DNA of 64,000 nucleotides from positions 434,001-498,000 of the forward strand of contig VFIW01000018.1 in assembly GCA_006386115.1 (NCBI GenBank). The letters run 5' to 3'. The translations under genes and the position numbers were made by a program. The DNA comes from Globisporangium splendens (taxonomy: Eukaryota > Oomycota > Peronosporomycetes > Pythiales > Pythiaceae). Positions 43,268 to 54,881 of this stretch are shown here, one piece after another. The stretch's first letter is position 1; the number at the start of each line of letters is the position of its first letter. The notes beneath the pieces are model-generated. The model saw only the letters and a program-made list of their open reading frames with translations. It searched no databases and had not been told where the DNA came from.

Positions 43268-45848
43268 ACTCCTGGCCCTCTACGGCTATTGTCAATCAGC
43301 TACACGACCTAGTGAAACAATTTGTCTGGGGCTCAAGGAATGGCAAGTCTACGAAACCGTGGATGAAGGAAGAACAAGCTGAACTCAAAAAAATGAATGG
43401 AGGCTTGTCAGTACCCAACATCAGAACTGAGCCGATGACGATGAGTGCCACAGCAGTCTCCAAATGGGCAATCACTATCTCTCACATCGATCAGGTCATC
43501 GGGGAAATCTTGCTGCACAACACAAGGGCTTCTTCGACGTACATCACGCCGCTCGATGCAATCCCAAGGCGGCCACTCCAGCTTCGTGATAACATGTGGA
43601 CAACTGGCGCAGCATTGTGTGCGTCGCTCCATTCTCGACCCTATGAGCCCAGAGAACGTGATAATGTACGTTGGTATTACGAGCACTTCAAGTCGACAAT
43701 TGTGCAGACTCAATGGGACGGCGATGTGTTCCAGATCGACCTCAGCTCTAAAATGTCTGACAGGCTTTCAGGTATCATCGCTGAAGGACGAAAGCTACGT
43801 GGGATATTCTGTGCAGAATGGCTGCCATACATGACCTCGACTGCAGATGGGTGGCTTCTTGATTCCAACGGCTCCCCTTACAAGCTTGCTCACACACCAT
43901 TATCAGTTGGAACAGCACAACTGGGCGACATACTTCGATGGGAGTGGAATAAGACAAGGGAGGATGAACCATCCCAACATGGGAATTCCGGATTCAGCCC
44001 GGCTGTCTATTCGAGCGCTCGAACGGTTATGTGCTACGTGGTATCCAAATTCCCCAGCTTCTGTATCGACCACAGCAAACAAATGGCTTGGCTTTTACAA
44101 CGGAGAACGCGTTATAACCACGAATGGAATGCACACCAGAGAAGCAACCTCTGACCCACGCGAACAACGACCCGAGTCAAAAGCTACGCATACAGTCACT
44201 TCCGCAATGGATGTGACGCACGGCAACAAAGAGACTTGAACGGGGCAGACCGGTCATGTAGTCTCCATGCACATCCACGTTTCACAAGAATCGTTGCAAA
44301 CTATGGCGGGGTGGCACGACGATACAATACGACAGCTCTTTCTATCGGCAACAAGTTGCAGCATCCGAGGACACAAATTGGCAGCGTTATCAGAGTGCAG
44401 GCCAGTCAAACAAAGCTGTCATACAGAAGATCTTCGGTGGCCAGGGAATGCAATTAATCCAATGGATGCGAATTACACAACATCCCAGGGATAATGTTTT
44501 ATACGGTCCAAGACTCTTCTCCGGCTGAAAGCCAATCGGCCTCTCAATGTGGAACTAGGAGGCAACAGTGTTATACTATATACTCGAATCCGAATGCTCC
44601 AGTTGTCCAATCTTCTGTTCAACATCTATTCTGGGAGTGTCCGAAAGCCAAACTGGTGTGGAACTACTTTTATGCGCTATGGGCGAAGATCGGAATCACT
44701 CCTGGTAACGACCCCGCAATCTGGATCTTCAGTCTGGATCTACCAGATACTCCAAGGCATGCATGGACCACGATCAAGAGACACATTATCGGACACAAGT
44801 TCTCCAATCAACATCTCCAAGATCATCTCTATTCCGTCGCACACATGCTGTGGCGATATATGAGCGCGTCGCTCATACATGCCATTTGGAGTGCGCATCT
44901 GCGACGCATGGATTCGGATCCAATCAAATCGACTGCTGAGATGGCGATCATGATGACCAGATTAGAGGCAGGAATGCGAAACCTCACACGACTCGCTGGA
45001 GCGCAAGCTGGAGACTCGGACGGTCACACGGTTGCAGCAGTTCTCAAGGTCTATGTCGACTGCTTTCTCACCCAAACAGACGCCATCCCCTTGACTCCAA
45101 GTGATACTCGCGGCGTTTACCTGTTGTTTTTCGGTGGTGGATCACGCGGCAATCCAGGACCAGGAGGGACTGGATCCATTATCGTGCGTATCACAAGGAC
45201 TCGCACACAGCCAGTTTAATTTGGGCCGCGAGCATGGCGTATAGCAGGAAAGGACACGACCAAACAACTTGGCCGAGTACTGGGGTCTCATACATGGACT
45301 CCGAGAAAGCCCAAGCAGTCACTTCGAACCGTTGACGTGATTGAAGACAGGCAATCATTCTCTCCAACAGCGAAGCATCGGTCCATCGCCAGCACCGATT
45401 GACACTTTATTAACAGACAAGTGCCGACGACTCTCGGATTGCATCGACCCCGAGGATGGGTCCATCAATACCGTGCCTTCAACAAGGGATGGCGGACTCA
45501 GCTGCCAACCTAGCCATGGAACCAGAACCTCAACACAGGGTCACTTCCCAATCAAAGAGCTGCTTTCAACAATCTCACCCGGCTCTTGCCACCGGACGCT
45601 TGCATTGGCTGAGCGAAGTTCGGAAGATCCAAGGTCATTGGACCAACACAAGGCAGCCTCACATAGGACAATAGAGAACATGCCATCCTGATCAAAGAGT
45701 ATTTAGCCTCAGAAGTGATCTAGTGCAATCCGCGCTATTAGGACAAATTTTACACTCCTAGATGATATTCGCAATGAAGATTAGTTAGGAGAATGGATAT
45801 TGTAGGTCACGACGATGAACCTAAATATACCTCACCTTATAAACATAA
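43268..45848 (+). mobile_element. LINE copy C, 5'-truncated, opposite orientation to B
   Basis: The plus-strand copy begins within the C-terminal part of the reverse transcriptase region (VKQFVWGSRNGKS). It runs through the zinc-binding part and RNase H (GGGSRGNPGPGG, first Asp changed to Gly) to the family 3' end (CCTCACCTTATAAACATAAAG). The long frame 43312-44154 keeps TGG where B and D have TAG. Later parts carry many substitutions and short indels, making this the most divergent copy. A perfect 18-bp TSD flanks it. Confidence 0.9.
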
Positions 45849-45866
45849 AGATTCAACACAAACCCT
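45849..45866. repeat. 18-bp target-site duplication, right copy (LINE C)
   Basis: AGATTCAACACAAACCCT, following the element tail and lying 45 bp from the acyltransferase stop codon. Confidence 0.92.
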
Positions 45867-45911
45867 TGCTCTTTTTGAAAAATGAAGTTAGGTAACTGGT
45901 CTGGGACACAG

Positions 45912-47456
45912 TCAGGCGCTTCGCTCGGTCGTGATTGCACGCACTTGGTTTGCAACTTCAGCCATGGTGGCATGGCTCTCGATGGATCCAACACTCTCGA
46001 CACACGCCACGAGCGCGTCAAATATCGTCTGCGCATGCTTGTCGTCGAATTTGTGCATCATCGAGTAATTAAATTTGTCGGTCGACGTCACGTACACGAT
46101 TGCCGCAGACCCGATGTTTGGGCTCGAGTTATAGACGTGCACACTATCGATCGTGAGCATCTCATCTCGGAGTTCTTGTGCCTCTCCGATTCGCATGATT
46201 CTGTGCGTTGTCGGGTATGGATACTTGCCAATGTTTGAGATATTGACATCGGACGAGATGGAGTGCGGAATCGCGAGGTTTGCCACCAGCTCAGACGACA
46301 CTTGCGAGTGAAAATTGAGGTCAAGAAACAGCAACGGAAGAGGCATGAGGAAGCTCGCGAGTGTGTGGTCGAGCTCGCTCTTCAGGTTGCGCGCGAGGTC
46401 CCAGAAGTTAACTTTGTCCAAGCGCACGCCCTTCTTTGCGAGTGTTTCGAGCGCATTCGTCGCCAAGTACGCGCCGACCTGGACCTCCTCGACAGGGTTG
46501 CGCACACGTTTGCGCATATTAAAGTCAACTTCGACACCAAGAGTGAACGGGTCACGTGGCTTCATTGTGGTGCTGCCGTTGGCGTTTGCTGCATGAGCAA
46601 TGGCAAACGCCGTGACCACGGACGCTGCAAGCACACCAAAGAATGTCACGCGTTCTTTTTTGCATCGGCTCAGGACCATGCTCATGTTTTCAACGGTCCC
46701 TTGTCCGAAACGCGCCGAACTACTATTGATGGTCGGTGGGAGCGCAAAGTCGGCTTGGTCAGCTCGCAATGGAATCGCCGGGGTAAAATGCTTGAGCTCG
46801 TGCTTGAAAATGCGCTGTCCGAACTTGCGAACGAACCAGCGTCGCAACGGATGCGTGACTTTGTGAGGACCCATCCACATGTCGTACAACGATGGCCGCA
46901 GCGGCAGTTCGGTGTAGCAACCACTGGCATCACTTGGTTCTTCCGATGCGAAACGAACGAGGTCGTGCAGCACAGCCAAGCTGGAGATGCCATCCGACAT
47001 GTAGTGATCTGCAAACACCATCACACGCACCAGCGGCTCTCTCGACGTCGGATACTGCCACACACGCACGTAATACGGCAACTGCGTGAACCGGTCAATC
47101 GGGATATTGCTCTGCGCTTCGGCGTATTTTTCCCAGCTGCCATCGTCGAGGGCATCACGCACCTCAAACAGCTTGTCGCTTCGAAGCGTCTCAAGCGTGA
47201 TCGGTGGCTGGATCTGCGCCATCGCGAACTCGTCGCGGAGCTGCTTGGCACGCATCCGCGGGTGGGTGTTGAACGTACGCACAAGCGCTTCGGGGAGACG
47301 GTCCACGAACGCACGCAGCGCCTCGTCGCTGGCGCTGCGCACGACCATCGTCGTCACGATCTGCATGCTGCCGTTCTCGGCCATGGTCAGCAGACGCTCG
47401 TAGCCGCGCAGCGCCACCCTTGTGCCCATGCCATTCGCATTCGTTATGTTGTCCAT
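45912..47456 (-). CDS. HxxxDG acyltransferase (condensation/WS-DGAT-like superfamily), intact paralogue
   Basis: 514 residues from ATG 47456. Upstream in-frame codons to 47624 contain a probable 5'-UTR intron (GTATGC to CACTAG, about 47586-47530) whose removal shifts frame, so the upstream start is rejected. The catalytic motif HYMSDG lies near residue 150 (FADHYMSDGISSL). Other conserved blocks shared with the paralogue are NTHPRMRAKQLR, FTPAIPLRADQ, VGAYLATNAL and SISSDVNISNIGKYPY. This superfamily transfers acyl groups from CoA or carrier to an alcohol or amine, but the substrate cannot be told. A hydrophobic segment (MPLPLLFLDL) may associate with membranes. The membrane-protein gene follows on the same strand once LINEs B and C are removed. 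Confidence 0.78.
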   Translation of the reverse strand: MDNITNANGMGTRVALRGYERLLTMAENGSMQIVTTMVVRSASDEALRAFVDRLPEALVRTFNTHPRMRAKQLRDEFAMAQIQPPITLETLRSDKLFEVRDALDDGSWEKYAEAQSNIPIDRFTQLPYYVRVWQYPTSREPLVRVMVFADHYMSDGISSLAVLHDLVRFASEEPSDASGCYTELPLRPSLYDMWMGPHKVTHPLRRWFVRKFGQRIFKHELKHFTPAIPLRADQADFALPPTINSSSARFGQGTVENMSMVLSRCKKERVTFFGVLAASVVTAFAIAHAANANGSTTMKPRDPFTLGVEVDFNMRKRVRNPVEEVQVGAYLATNALETLAKKGVRLDKVNFWDLARNLKSELDHTLASFLMPLPLLFLDLNFHSQVSSELVANLAIPHSISSDVNISNIGKYPYPTTHRIMRIGEAQELRDEMLTIDSVHVYNSSPNIGSAAIVYVTSTDKFNYSMMHKFDDKHAQTIFDALVACVESVGSIESHATMAEVANQVRAITTERSA

Positions 47457-48550
47457 CGCCTGTGGCCTCTTGCTCGCAATTCGGTGAATGATTTTGTTCA
47501 CAATAAGCTCGAAAAATTGGAAAACTAGTGACTGGACTGAGGCTACTGACAGTATCAAATCTTGTATTGTAATATACGCATACCTGATAATTAGAGCGAA
47601 TAAGAATCGCAAGAGCATCTCCACTGCGTCTCTTTATCTCCCCCTCTCTCTCTTTTTAAAGAGTCATTTAAACATGACGTTTGAAACAGAATACAACCTG
47701 CTCTTCAAAATAACAGCTGCCATTCTCCCACCGCGGTCTCTGTAAATCCTCACACCAAGTCAACCTCTGTCTGCCAAGAAAACCTACCCGTACTTCTGTC
47801 AAGCCAGCAGCCTCAGAGATAGGTGTGGACACGCCTCTCTGTATTTGACTGATTTGGCGAGGCGTCTCCAAATTTCAGCGACGAAATGTGAGTAAAATAG
47901 CGATAAAGAGGTGTGGTGGGGAAAGTAAATCACTGATTCTCTCTCTCTCAGAGAGGCAAATGAAGAGACGTGATGGAACTGCTCCAAGAGATATCTCCGG
48001 ACAACGCTGTGTGTGTGTATACTTAGCATACGCTTGTCTGTGGCAGTAGCCATTGAGTGGCAGTTGAGTCCATTGGAGCTCTCGAAATCCATTGAGAGAG
48101 ACCCAACATGATTGCGCTTGCGGGGCTGTGCAACGCTGAACAAGACAGACTAAACTCATTTTGGGGTGAGATTGCTTCCTCTGAAAAATATGTGTGTTGA
48201 GATTTTCTGTGGCACACGTAAATGAGGTGTTTTGTTCTGATTGGCGGATATTTGTTAGGGTTTGGTCTCCGCATCTTGCCACTAAAACAATGCTGGGACA
48301 CCACAAACATTAGGTGTAAAGATCCCAAGAGCTAAAAGGACTCATCATTTCTTCACGTGATGCATGGTAAAAATGACCAACATTTTGATTCTCTCTTTTG
48401 ATTGGCTGGTAATCAATGGACTTGAAGTCTCGTGATATCTGACAATGGAAAAACCTCACTGACTTTTGAGTCTGCTGTCTTGGAGAGTAGACGGTCAGAA
48501 GAGAAATCCACATTTTGTTCCTGGACAGAGAATGCAGTTCGTCATACTGG
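47457..48550. other. Intergenic, promoter side of the acyltransferase
   Basis: Contains CT-rich tracts (47638-47655, 47938-47950) and no supported gene. It ends at the long direct repeat that flanks LINE D. Confidence 0.45.
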
Positions 48551-48732
48551 AACATCGGCGCACTTTGTAGGTGAGGGTGAACCTTTCTTTCTTTCTCTCT
48601 CTCTTTGTGCCATTTTCGTGTACTTGTAGCGCATCAAAAGACGTTCAGAAGTATGAATCTTGGGTGCAATGCTACCACAGAGCAGCCACTCAGTATTTTC
48701 CCCCGCAGTCGGGTCGTGAGCAGATTTCTCAC
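48551..48732. repeat. 182-bp direct repeat left of LINE D (long TSD candidate)
   Basis: Begins AACATCGGCGCACTTTGTAG and ends GCAGATTTCTCAC. It matches 53045-53238 apart from a longer CTTT/CT tract and a C/T change in the right copy. Confidence 0.9.
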
Positions 48733-49694
48733 AGCCAAGCCGACGCCATCCCCTTAACTCCAAGTGATACTCGTGGCGTTTACCTTTATAAGGTGAGGTA
48801 TATTTAGGTTCATCGTCGTGACCTACAATATCCATTCTCCTAACTAATCTTCATTGCGAATTTCATCTAGGAGTGTAAATGTGTCTATAGCGCGGATTGC
48901 AATAGATCACTTCTGAATGCCAAATAATCTTTGACCAGGATGGCATGTTCTCTTGGTCCTATGTGAGGCTGCCTTGTGTTGTCCAATGACCTTGGATCTT
49001 CCGAACTTCGCATAAGCCAATGCATGACGTTGTTAAGATCCTGGGTGAGATTGTTGAAAGCAGCTCTTTGAGTTGGGAAGTGAACCTGCGTTGAGGTTCT
49101 GGTGTCCATGGCTAGGTTGGCGGCTGAGTCTGCCATCTTGTTGAAGGCACGGTAGTGATGGTACCATCCTCGGATGTCGATGCAATCCGCGAGTCGTCGA
49201 CTTGTCTGGTATAGTCGTGCCAATCGGTGCTGTCGAGGGGACCGATGCATTCTCTGTTGGGAGATAATGAGTGCACTGTCTCCAATCACGTACAACGGTT
49301 CGAAGTGACTGCGTTGGGCTTCTCGGAGTCCATGTATGAGACCCCAATACTCGGCAAAGTTGTTGGTCGTGTCCTTCCTGCTACAGACCATGCTGGCGGC
49401 CCAAATTAAACTGGCTGTGTGCGAGTTTTCATGGACACGCACGATAATGGATCCAGTCCCTCCTGGTCCTGGATTGCCGCGTGATCCATCATCGAAAAAC
49501 AACAGGTAAACGCCGCGAGTATCATTTGGAGTCAAGGGATGGCGTCGGTTTGGCTGAGAAAGCAGTCGACATATGCCTTGAGAACTGCTGCAACCGTGTG
49601 ACCGTCAGAGCCTCCAGCTTGCGCTCCAGCGAGTCGTGTGAGGTTTCGCATTCCTGCCTCTAATCTGGTCATCATGATCGCCATCTCAGCAGTC

Positions 49695-49709
49695 GATTTG
49701 ATTGGATCC
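49695..49709. repeat. 15-bp target-site duplication, left copy (nested LINE)
   Basis: GATTTGATTGGATCC, part of the outer LINE, duplicated at 51181-51195. Confidence 0.92.
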
Positions 49710-51180
49710 ATTGGCAAAGATACTCGAGATGCAGCAGCCAACAAAGCTGTCCATACAGCAGGATCTCTGTGGCCAGGACTGCAATTAATCCAATGGAGCG
49801 AATTACACAACATCCCAGGGATTACAGTTCATACAGCCCAGACTCTTCTCCGGCTGAAAGCCAACCGACTCTCCACGTAGAACTATGAGAAAGCTGATCT
49901 ATCCTGCTCGAATCCCGAATGTTCCCAAGTTGTCCAATCTTCTGTTCAACATCTATTCTGGGAGTGTCCGAAAGCCAGACTCGTGTGGAACTACTTTTAT
50001 GCGCTATGGGCGAAGATCGGAATCACTCCTGGTCACGACCCCGCAATCTGGATCTTCAGTCTGGATCTACCAGATACTCCAAGGCATGCATGGACCACGA
50101 TCAAGAGACACATTATCGGACACAAGTGCTCCAATCAACATCTCCAAGATCATCTCTATTCCGTCGCACACATGCTGTGGCGATATATGAGCGCGTCGCT
50201 CATACATGCCATTTGGTGTGCGCATCTGCGACGCATGGATTCGGATCCAATCGAATCGACTGCTGAGATGGCGATCATGATGACCAGATTAGAGGCAGGA
50301 ATGCGAAACCCCACACGACTCGCTGAAGCGCAAGCTGGAGACTCTGACGGTCACACGGTTGCAGCAGTTCTCAAGGCATATGTCGACTGCTTTCTCAGCC
50401 AAACCGACGCCATCCCCTTGACTCCAAGTGATACTCGCGGCGTTTACCTGTTGTTTTCGATGGTGGATCACGCGGCAATCCAGGACCAGGAGGGACTGGA
50501 TCCATTATCGTGCGTGTCCACAAGGACTCGCACACAGCCAGTTTAATTTGGGCCGCGAGCATGGCCTATAGCAGGAAGGACACGACCAACAACTTTGCCG
50601 AGTACTGGGGTCTCATACACGGACTCCGAGAAGCCCAACGCAGTCACTTCGAACCGTTGTACGTGATTGGAGACAGTGCACTGATTATCTCCCAACAGCG
50701 AATGCATCGGTCCCCTCGACAGCACCGATTGGCACGTTTATACAGACAAGTCGACGACTCGCGGATTGCATCGACATCCGAGGATGGTACCATCACTACC
50801 GTGCCTTCAACAAGATGGCGGACTCAGCTGCCAACCTAGCCATGGACACCAGAACCTCAACGCAGGTTCACTTCCCAACTCAAAGAGCTGCTTTCAACAA
50901 TCTCACCCAGGATCTTACAACGACGTCATGCATTGGCTTATGCGAAGTTCGGAAGACCCAAGGTCATTGGACAACACAAGGCAGCCTCACATAGGACCAA
51001 GAGAACATGCCATCCTGGTCAAAGATTATTTAGCATTCAGAAGTGATCTATTGCAATCCGCGCTATAGACACATTTACACTCCTAGATGAAATTCGCAAT
51101 GAAGATTAGTTAGGAGAATGGATATTGTAGGTCACGACGATGAACCTAAATATACCTCACCTTATAAAGATAAAGATAAA
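49710..51180 (+). mobile_element. Nested LINE copy inserted antisense into LINE D
   Basis: 1471 bp, 5'-truncated. It starts in the zinc-binding region (IGKDTRDAAANKAV), runs through RNase H (NNFAEYWGL, VIGDSALI) and ends CCTTATAAAGATAAAGATAAA. The perfect 15-bp TSD is made of outer-LINE sequence. Because it is the same family in opposite orientation, it forms large imperfect inverted repeats with both halves of the host element. Confidence 0.93.
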
Positions 51181-51195
51181 GATTTGATTGGATCC
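51181..51195. repeat. 15-bp target-site duplication, right copy (nested LINE)
   Basis: GATTTGATTGGATCC; the outer LINE resumes here with GAATCCATGCG. Confidence 0.92.
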
Positions 51196-53044
51196 GAATC
51201 CATGCGTCGCAGATGCGCACACCAAATGGCATGTATGAGCGACGCGCTCATATATCGCCACAGCATGTGTGCGACGGGATAGAGATGATCTTGGAGATGT
51301 TGATTGGAGAACTTGTGTCCGATAATGTGTCTCTTGATCGTGGTCCATGCATGCCTTGGAGTATCTGGTAGATCCAGACTGAAGATCCAGATTGCGGGGT
51401 CGTGACCAGGAGTGATTCCGATCTTCGCCCATAGCGCATAAAAGTAGTTCCACACCAGTTTGGCTTTCGGACACTCCCAGAATAGATGTTGAACAGAAGA
51501 TTGGACAACTTGGGAAGCATTCGGGATTCGAGCAGGATAGATCAGCTTTCTCATAGTTCCACATGGAGAGTCGGTTGGCTTTCAGCCGGAGAAGAGTCTG
51601 AGCCGTATAAGCAGTAATCCCTGGGATGTTGTGTAATTCGCTCCACTGGATTAATTGCAGTCCTGGCCACAGAGATCCTGCTGTATGGACAGCTTTGTTG
51701 ACTGCTGCATCTTGAGTATCTTTGCCAATTTGTGTCCTCGTTGCTGCAACTTGTTGCCGATAGAAAGATCTGGTCGTATTGTATCGTCCGTTGCCACCCC
51801 ATAGTTGCACGATTCTTGTGAAACGTGGATGTGCATGGAACGACACCTTCTGCCCGTTCAAGTCTCTTGTTGCCATGATGTCACAGTCCATTGCGGAGTG
51901 AACTGTATGCGTAGCTTTGACTAGGGTCGTGTCGACGTGGGTCAGAGTTGCTTCGCTGGTGTGCAGATGCCATTCGTGGTTATAACGACGTTGTCCGTTG
52001 TACAGCCGAAGCACATTTGTTTGCTGTGGTCGATACAGAAGCTGTGGGAAGTTGGATACCAACGTAGCACATAACCGCTCGAGCGCTCGAATAGACGGCC
52101 GGGAGAATCCGGAGATTCCACATGTTGGGATGGAGTTAAGCACTCCTGGTCTTATCCACTCCCATCGAAGTATGTCACCCAGTTGTGCTGTTCCGACTGA
52201 CAATGATGTGTGAGCAAGCTTGTATGGGGAGCCGTTGGAATCAAGAAGCCACCCATCTGCAGTCGAGGTCATGTATGGCAGCTATTCTGCACAGAATATC
52301 CCACGTAGCTTTCGTCCTTCAGCGATGATACCTGAAAGCCTGTCAGACATTTTAGAGCTGAGGTCGATCTGGAACACATCGCCGTCCCATTGAGTCTGCA
52401 CAATTGTCGACTTGAAGTGCTCGTAACACCAACGTACATTATCACGTTCTCTGGGGTCATGGGGTCGAGAATGGAGCGACGCACACAATGCTGCGCCAGT
52501 TGTCCACATGTTATCACGAAGCTGGGGTGGCCGCCTTGGGATTGCATCGAGCGGCGTGATGTACGTCGAAGAAGCCCTTGTGTTGTGCAGCAAGATTTCC
52601 CCGATGACCTGATCGATGTGAGAGATAGTGATTGCCCATTTGGAGACTGCTGTGGCACTCATCGTCATCGGCTCAGTTCTGATGTTGGGTACTGACAAGC
52701 CTCCATTCATTTTTTTGAGTTCAGCTTGTTCTTCCTTCATCCACGGTTTCGTAGACTTGCCATTCCTTGAGCCCCAGACAAATTGTTTCACTAGGTCGTG
52801 TGGCTGATTGACAATAGCCGTAGAGGGCCATGAGTGCCTGGCCACGTAAAGCACTTTGGGTATGATGACGGCACTGGCAATTGCTGCGCGTTGGGCGACA
52901 GAGTGAGTTTTGAGACGCGCAAGTCGAAGTCTGACACGTAAGGCTTGGATGCACTTGGACCAGTTACTTGCAGTCGAAGGCGTTTGTCCGACTTGGATGC
53001 CGAGGTAGCGGCAATGTTCCTCGCGTTGTAGCACATGAATGTCA

Positions 53045-53238
53045 AACATCGGCGTACTTTGTAGGTGAGGGTGAACCTTTCTTTCTTTCTTTCTCTCTTT
53101 CTTTCTCTCTTTGTGCCATTTTCGTGTACTTGTAGCGCATCAAAAGACGTTCAGAAGTATGAATCTTGGGTGCAATGCTACCACAGAGCAGCCACTCAGT
53201 ATTTTCCCCCGCAGTCGGGTCGTGAGCAGATTTCTCAC
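53045..53238. repeat. 194-bp direct repeat right of LINE D (long TSD candidate)
   Basis: Matches 48551-48732, with the CTTT/CTCT tract expanded by about 12 bp. Confidence 0.9.
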
Positions 53239-53424
53239 TGGCACCTCCCGTGCTTGACTTGTCAACGTCTCATGCGCATGTAGCTGCTTAACTTGCTGCA
53301 AAGTATCTCCCAGCGTAATGGATTTGGAGGATATCTGATTGAATCGATCGAAAACACGCAATCCAAATGTTCACATGTACGCACCATGGTCAGTGAATTC
53401 GCTACTGACATGTCTTGCCCATTT

Positions 53425-54792
53425 CTATTTTACTGTATTCAGAAACTCCATCACATGACACAATTGCAGCATCTGACGCACGAAATCATGACGACGAGAC
53501 TGGCTCATCGACAGCAGAAGCAGCTCCTGATCCTTCGTCAACTGTGGTGTCGACGCTCCAAGTTGGCGCACACTTCGAGCTATCGAGGCAATTTCGAGCG
53601 AGGTCTGCTTGAAGTGGAACCCACCCCATGTGGTCTTTCTTGACTGGCAATTTAATCGCCTCTTTGTTGCTGAAGTCGCCTGATAGAAACAATGCGAAGT
53701 GACCGATCGACACGAACTAGGGGACTCTGTGTCAGCGTCTACGAATCGAGTGGAGGCAATAGAGGACAAACGAATGGGCGGGTCTTGCAGCACTGTCGTG
53801 TCATTCTCGAACAGAAACACCGCGGCGTCAAAGTAATGCAAAGTGCGCAAGGGTTGGGTGCGTGCGCTGAGCACTGGATGAACAGCGACTTGACTGCAAG
53901 ACTCGTCGCTTTGATTGAGCTCTTCGTTGTCGAGAGATTCACGAGTCTTGTCCGGGATTGCATTTAAATCGTACAACGATAAGCGCGCAGCGAAAGAGTC
54001 GGCCATCATCAAAAGCGCCGTCTTAATAAGCGAAGTAGATCCCCGCAAGCAGGTAGCTACGAAGAGCGCATGGAAGACTTCAACGTTGCCGATGATGAAT
54101 TCGGGTCGGAGGTCTTCTCTGTCGCGGATCAGATAACTCATTCCGTTCTTCGCACTAATCTTCAGGGCAGGAAGAAGTGCCGTAAACGCAGCTTGTGGTC
54201 AGCCAGAGAGCCTATTAAAGGCGACGGTGTATGCTACGTGCAGGCTCGTGAATCTCACTTGCGTCCCAGCACAAAACCACAGTAGAACACTTCTTTTCTC
54301 AATCCTGGACTCTCCGCAAACTGTTTTCTCCACACCACAGCCAACGCACAGCCCATGAGCATACACGCATTCGTGGCACACACTTGAAGTGTCCGAGGCA
54401 CAAGACACCAAATTTGCCCACCCGAACTCCCCCATGCCGAAGATCCTACGGAATTGAAGAGCGACACGAATGCAGCCTGGATACTCGTCATCGGAAGTTG
54501 CAGAACATAGACACAACATTGGTGGACGATACAACACGCTAGGATCGTCCCAGAGATAGTCAATCGCACCAGAACAGGTGGCTATGACTTAGTCCGCTTT
54601 CGGGTGGTTGCAAAGGGATCAAATCGAGGAAGACGATCACAAGAGGAGACGAAAGAGGTGTGAGGACCGCGTGTGCCGCCGCACGCAAGCTGTGGGTGGT
54701 GTCAAGGTGTTGCTTGAGATTCCGCATGCGTTCAACCGAGTACCTGCCATGGAGCTCAGCTTGAAGCGCTGTCAGCAGGTCTTGAGCGCCAT
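53425..54792 (-). pseudogene. Multi-pass membrane protein family, broken copy 4
   Basis: On the minus strand an N-terminus like the intact gene is readable (AELHGRYSVERMRN, DLIPLQPPESGL). TGA at 54772-54774 replaces the Trp of CWRQ, and a frameshift sits nearby. The middle hydrophobic part (54569-54255) is open, then shifts frame near 54260. The C-terminal 238 codons (54141-53425) are open and end LCHVMEFLNTVK. The gene lies about 90 bp downstream of the broken acyltransferase paralogue, on the same strand, mirroring the intact pair. Confidence 0.8.
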
Positions 54793-54881
54793 CGATTGCT
54801 CAGCGACGAAACGTGAGTGAAATTACAGAAAATAAGCGAACAAGTTCACTCACCAAAGCTGTTCATAACAGCAAAACTCGC

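Larger units (their letters stand above)
48733..53044 (-). mobile_element. LINE copy D (outer), 5'-truncated and interrupted
   Basis: The minus-strand element has its 3' end at about 48785 and its truncated 5' end at 53044, inside the reverse transcriptase C-terminal region. It is split by the nested plus-strand copy at 49710-51180. The first 52 bp (48733-48784) are a sense-orientation scrap of the RNase H region (compare 50396-50447) placed beyond the normal 3' end, suggesting template switching at integration. It encodes RT C-terminus, zinc-binding (HLFWECPKAKLVW) and RNase H (DDGSRGNPGPGG). It shares the TAG (52282-52284) with copy B. Confidence 0.88.

Noticed and set aside
45300..45740. 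LINE C RNase H region as a functional gene
   Set aside because: Multiple indels and the first catalytic Asp changed to Gly.
46263..47528. 421-codon plus-strand frame opposite the acyltransferase
   Set aside because: Antisense shadow; the minus-strand frame has the conserved motifs.
47457..47624. Upstream N-terminal extension of the acyltransferase
   Set aside because: It contains a probable GT-AG intron whose removal breaks the frame, and it has no counterpart in the paralogue.
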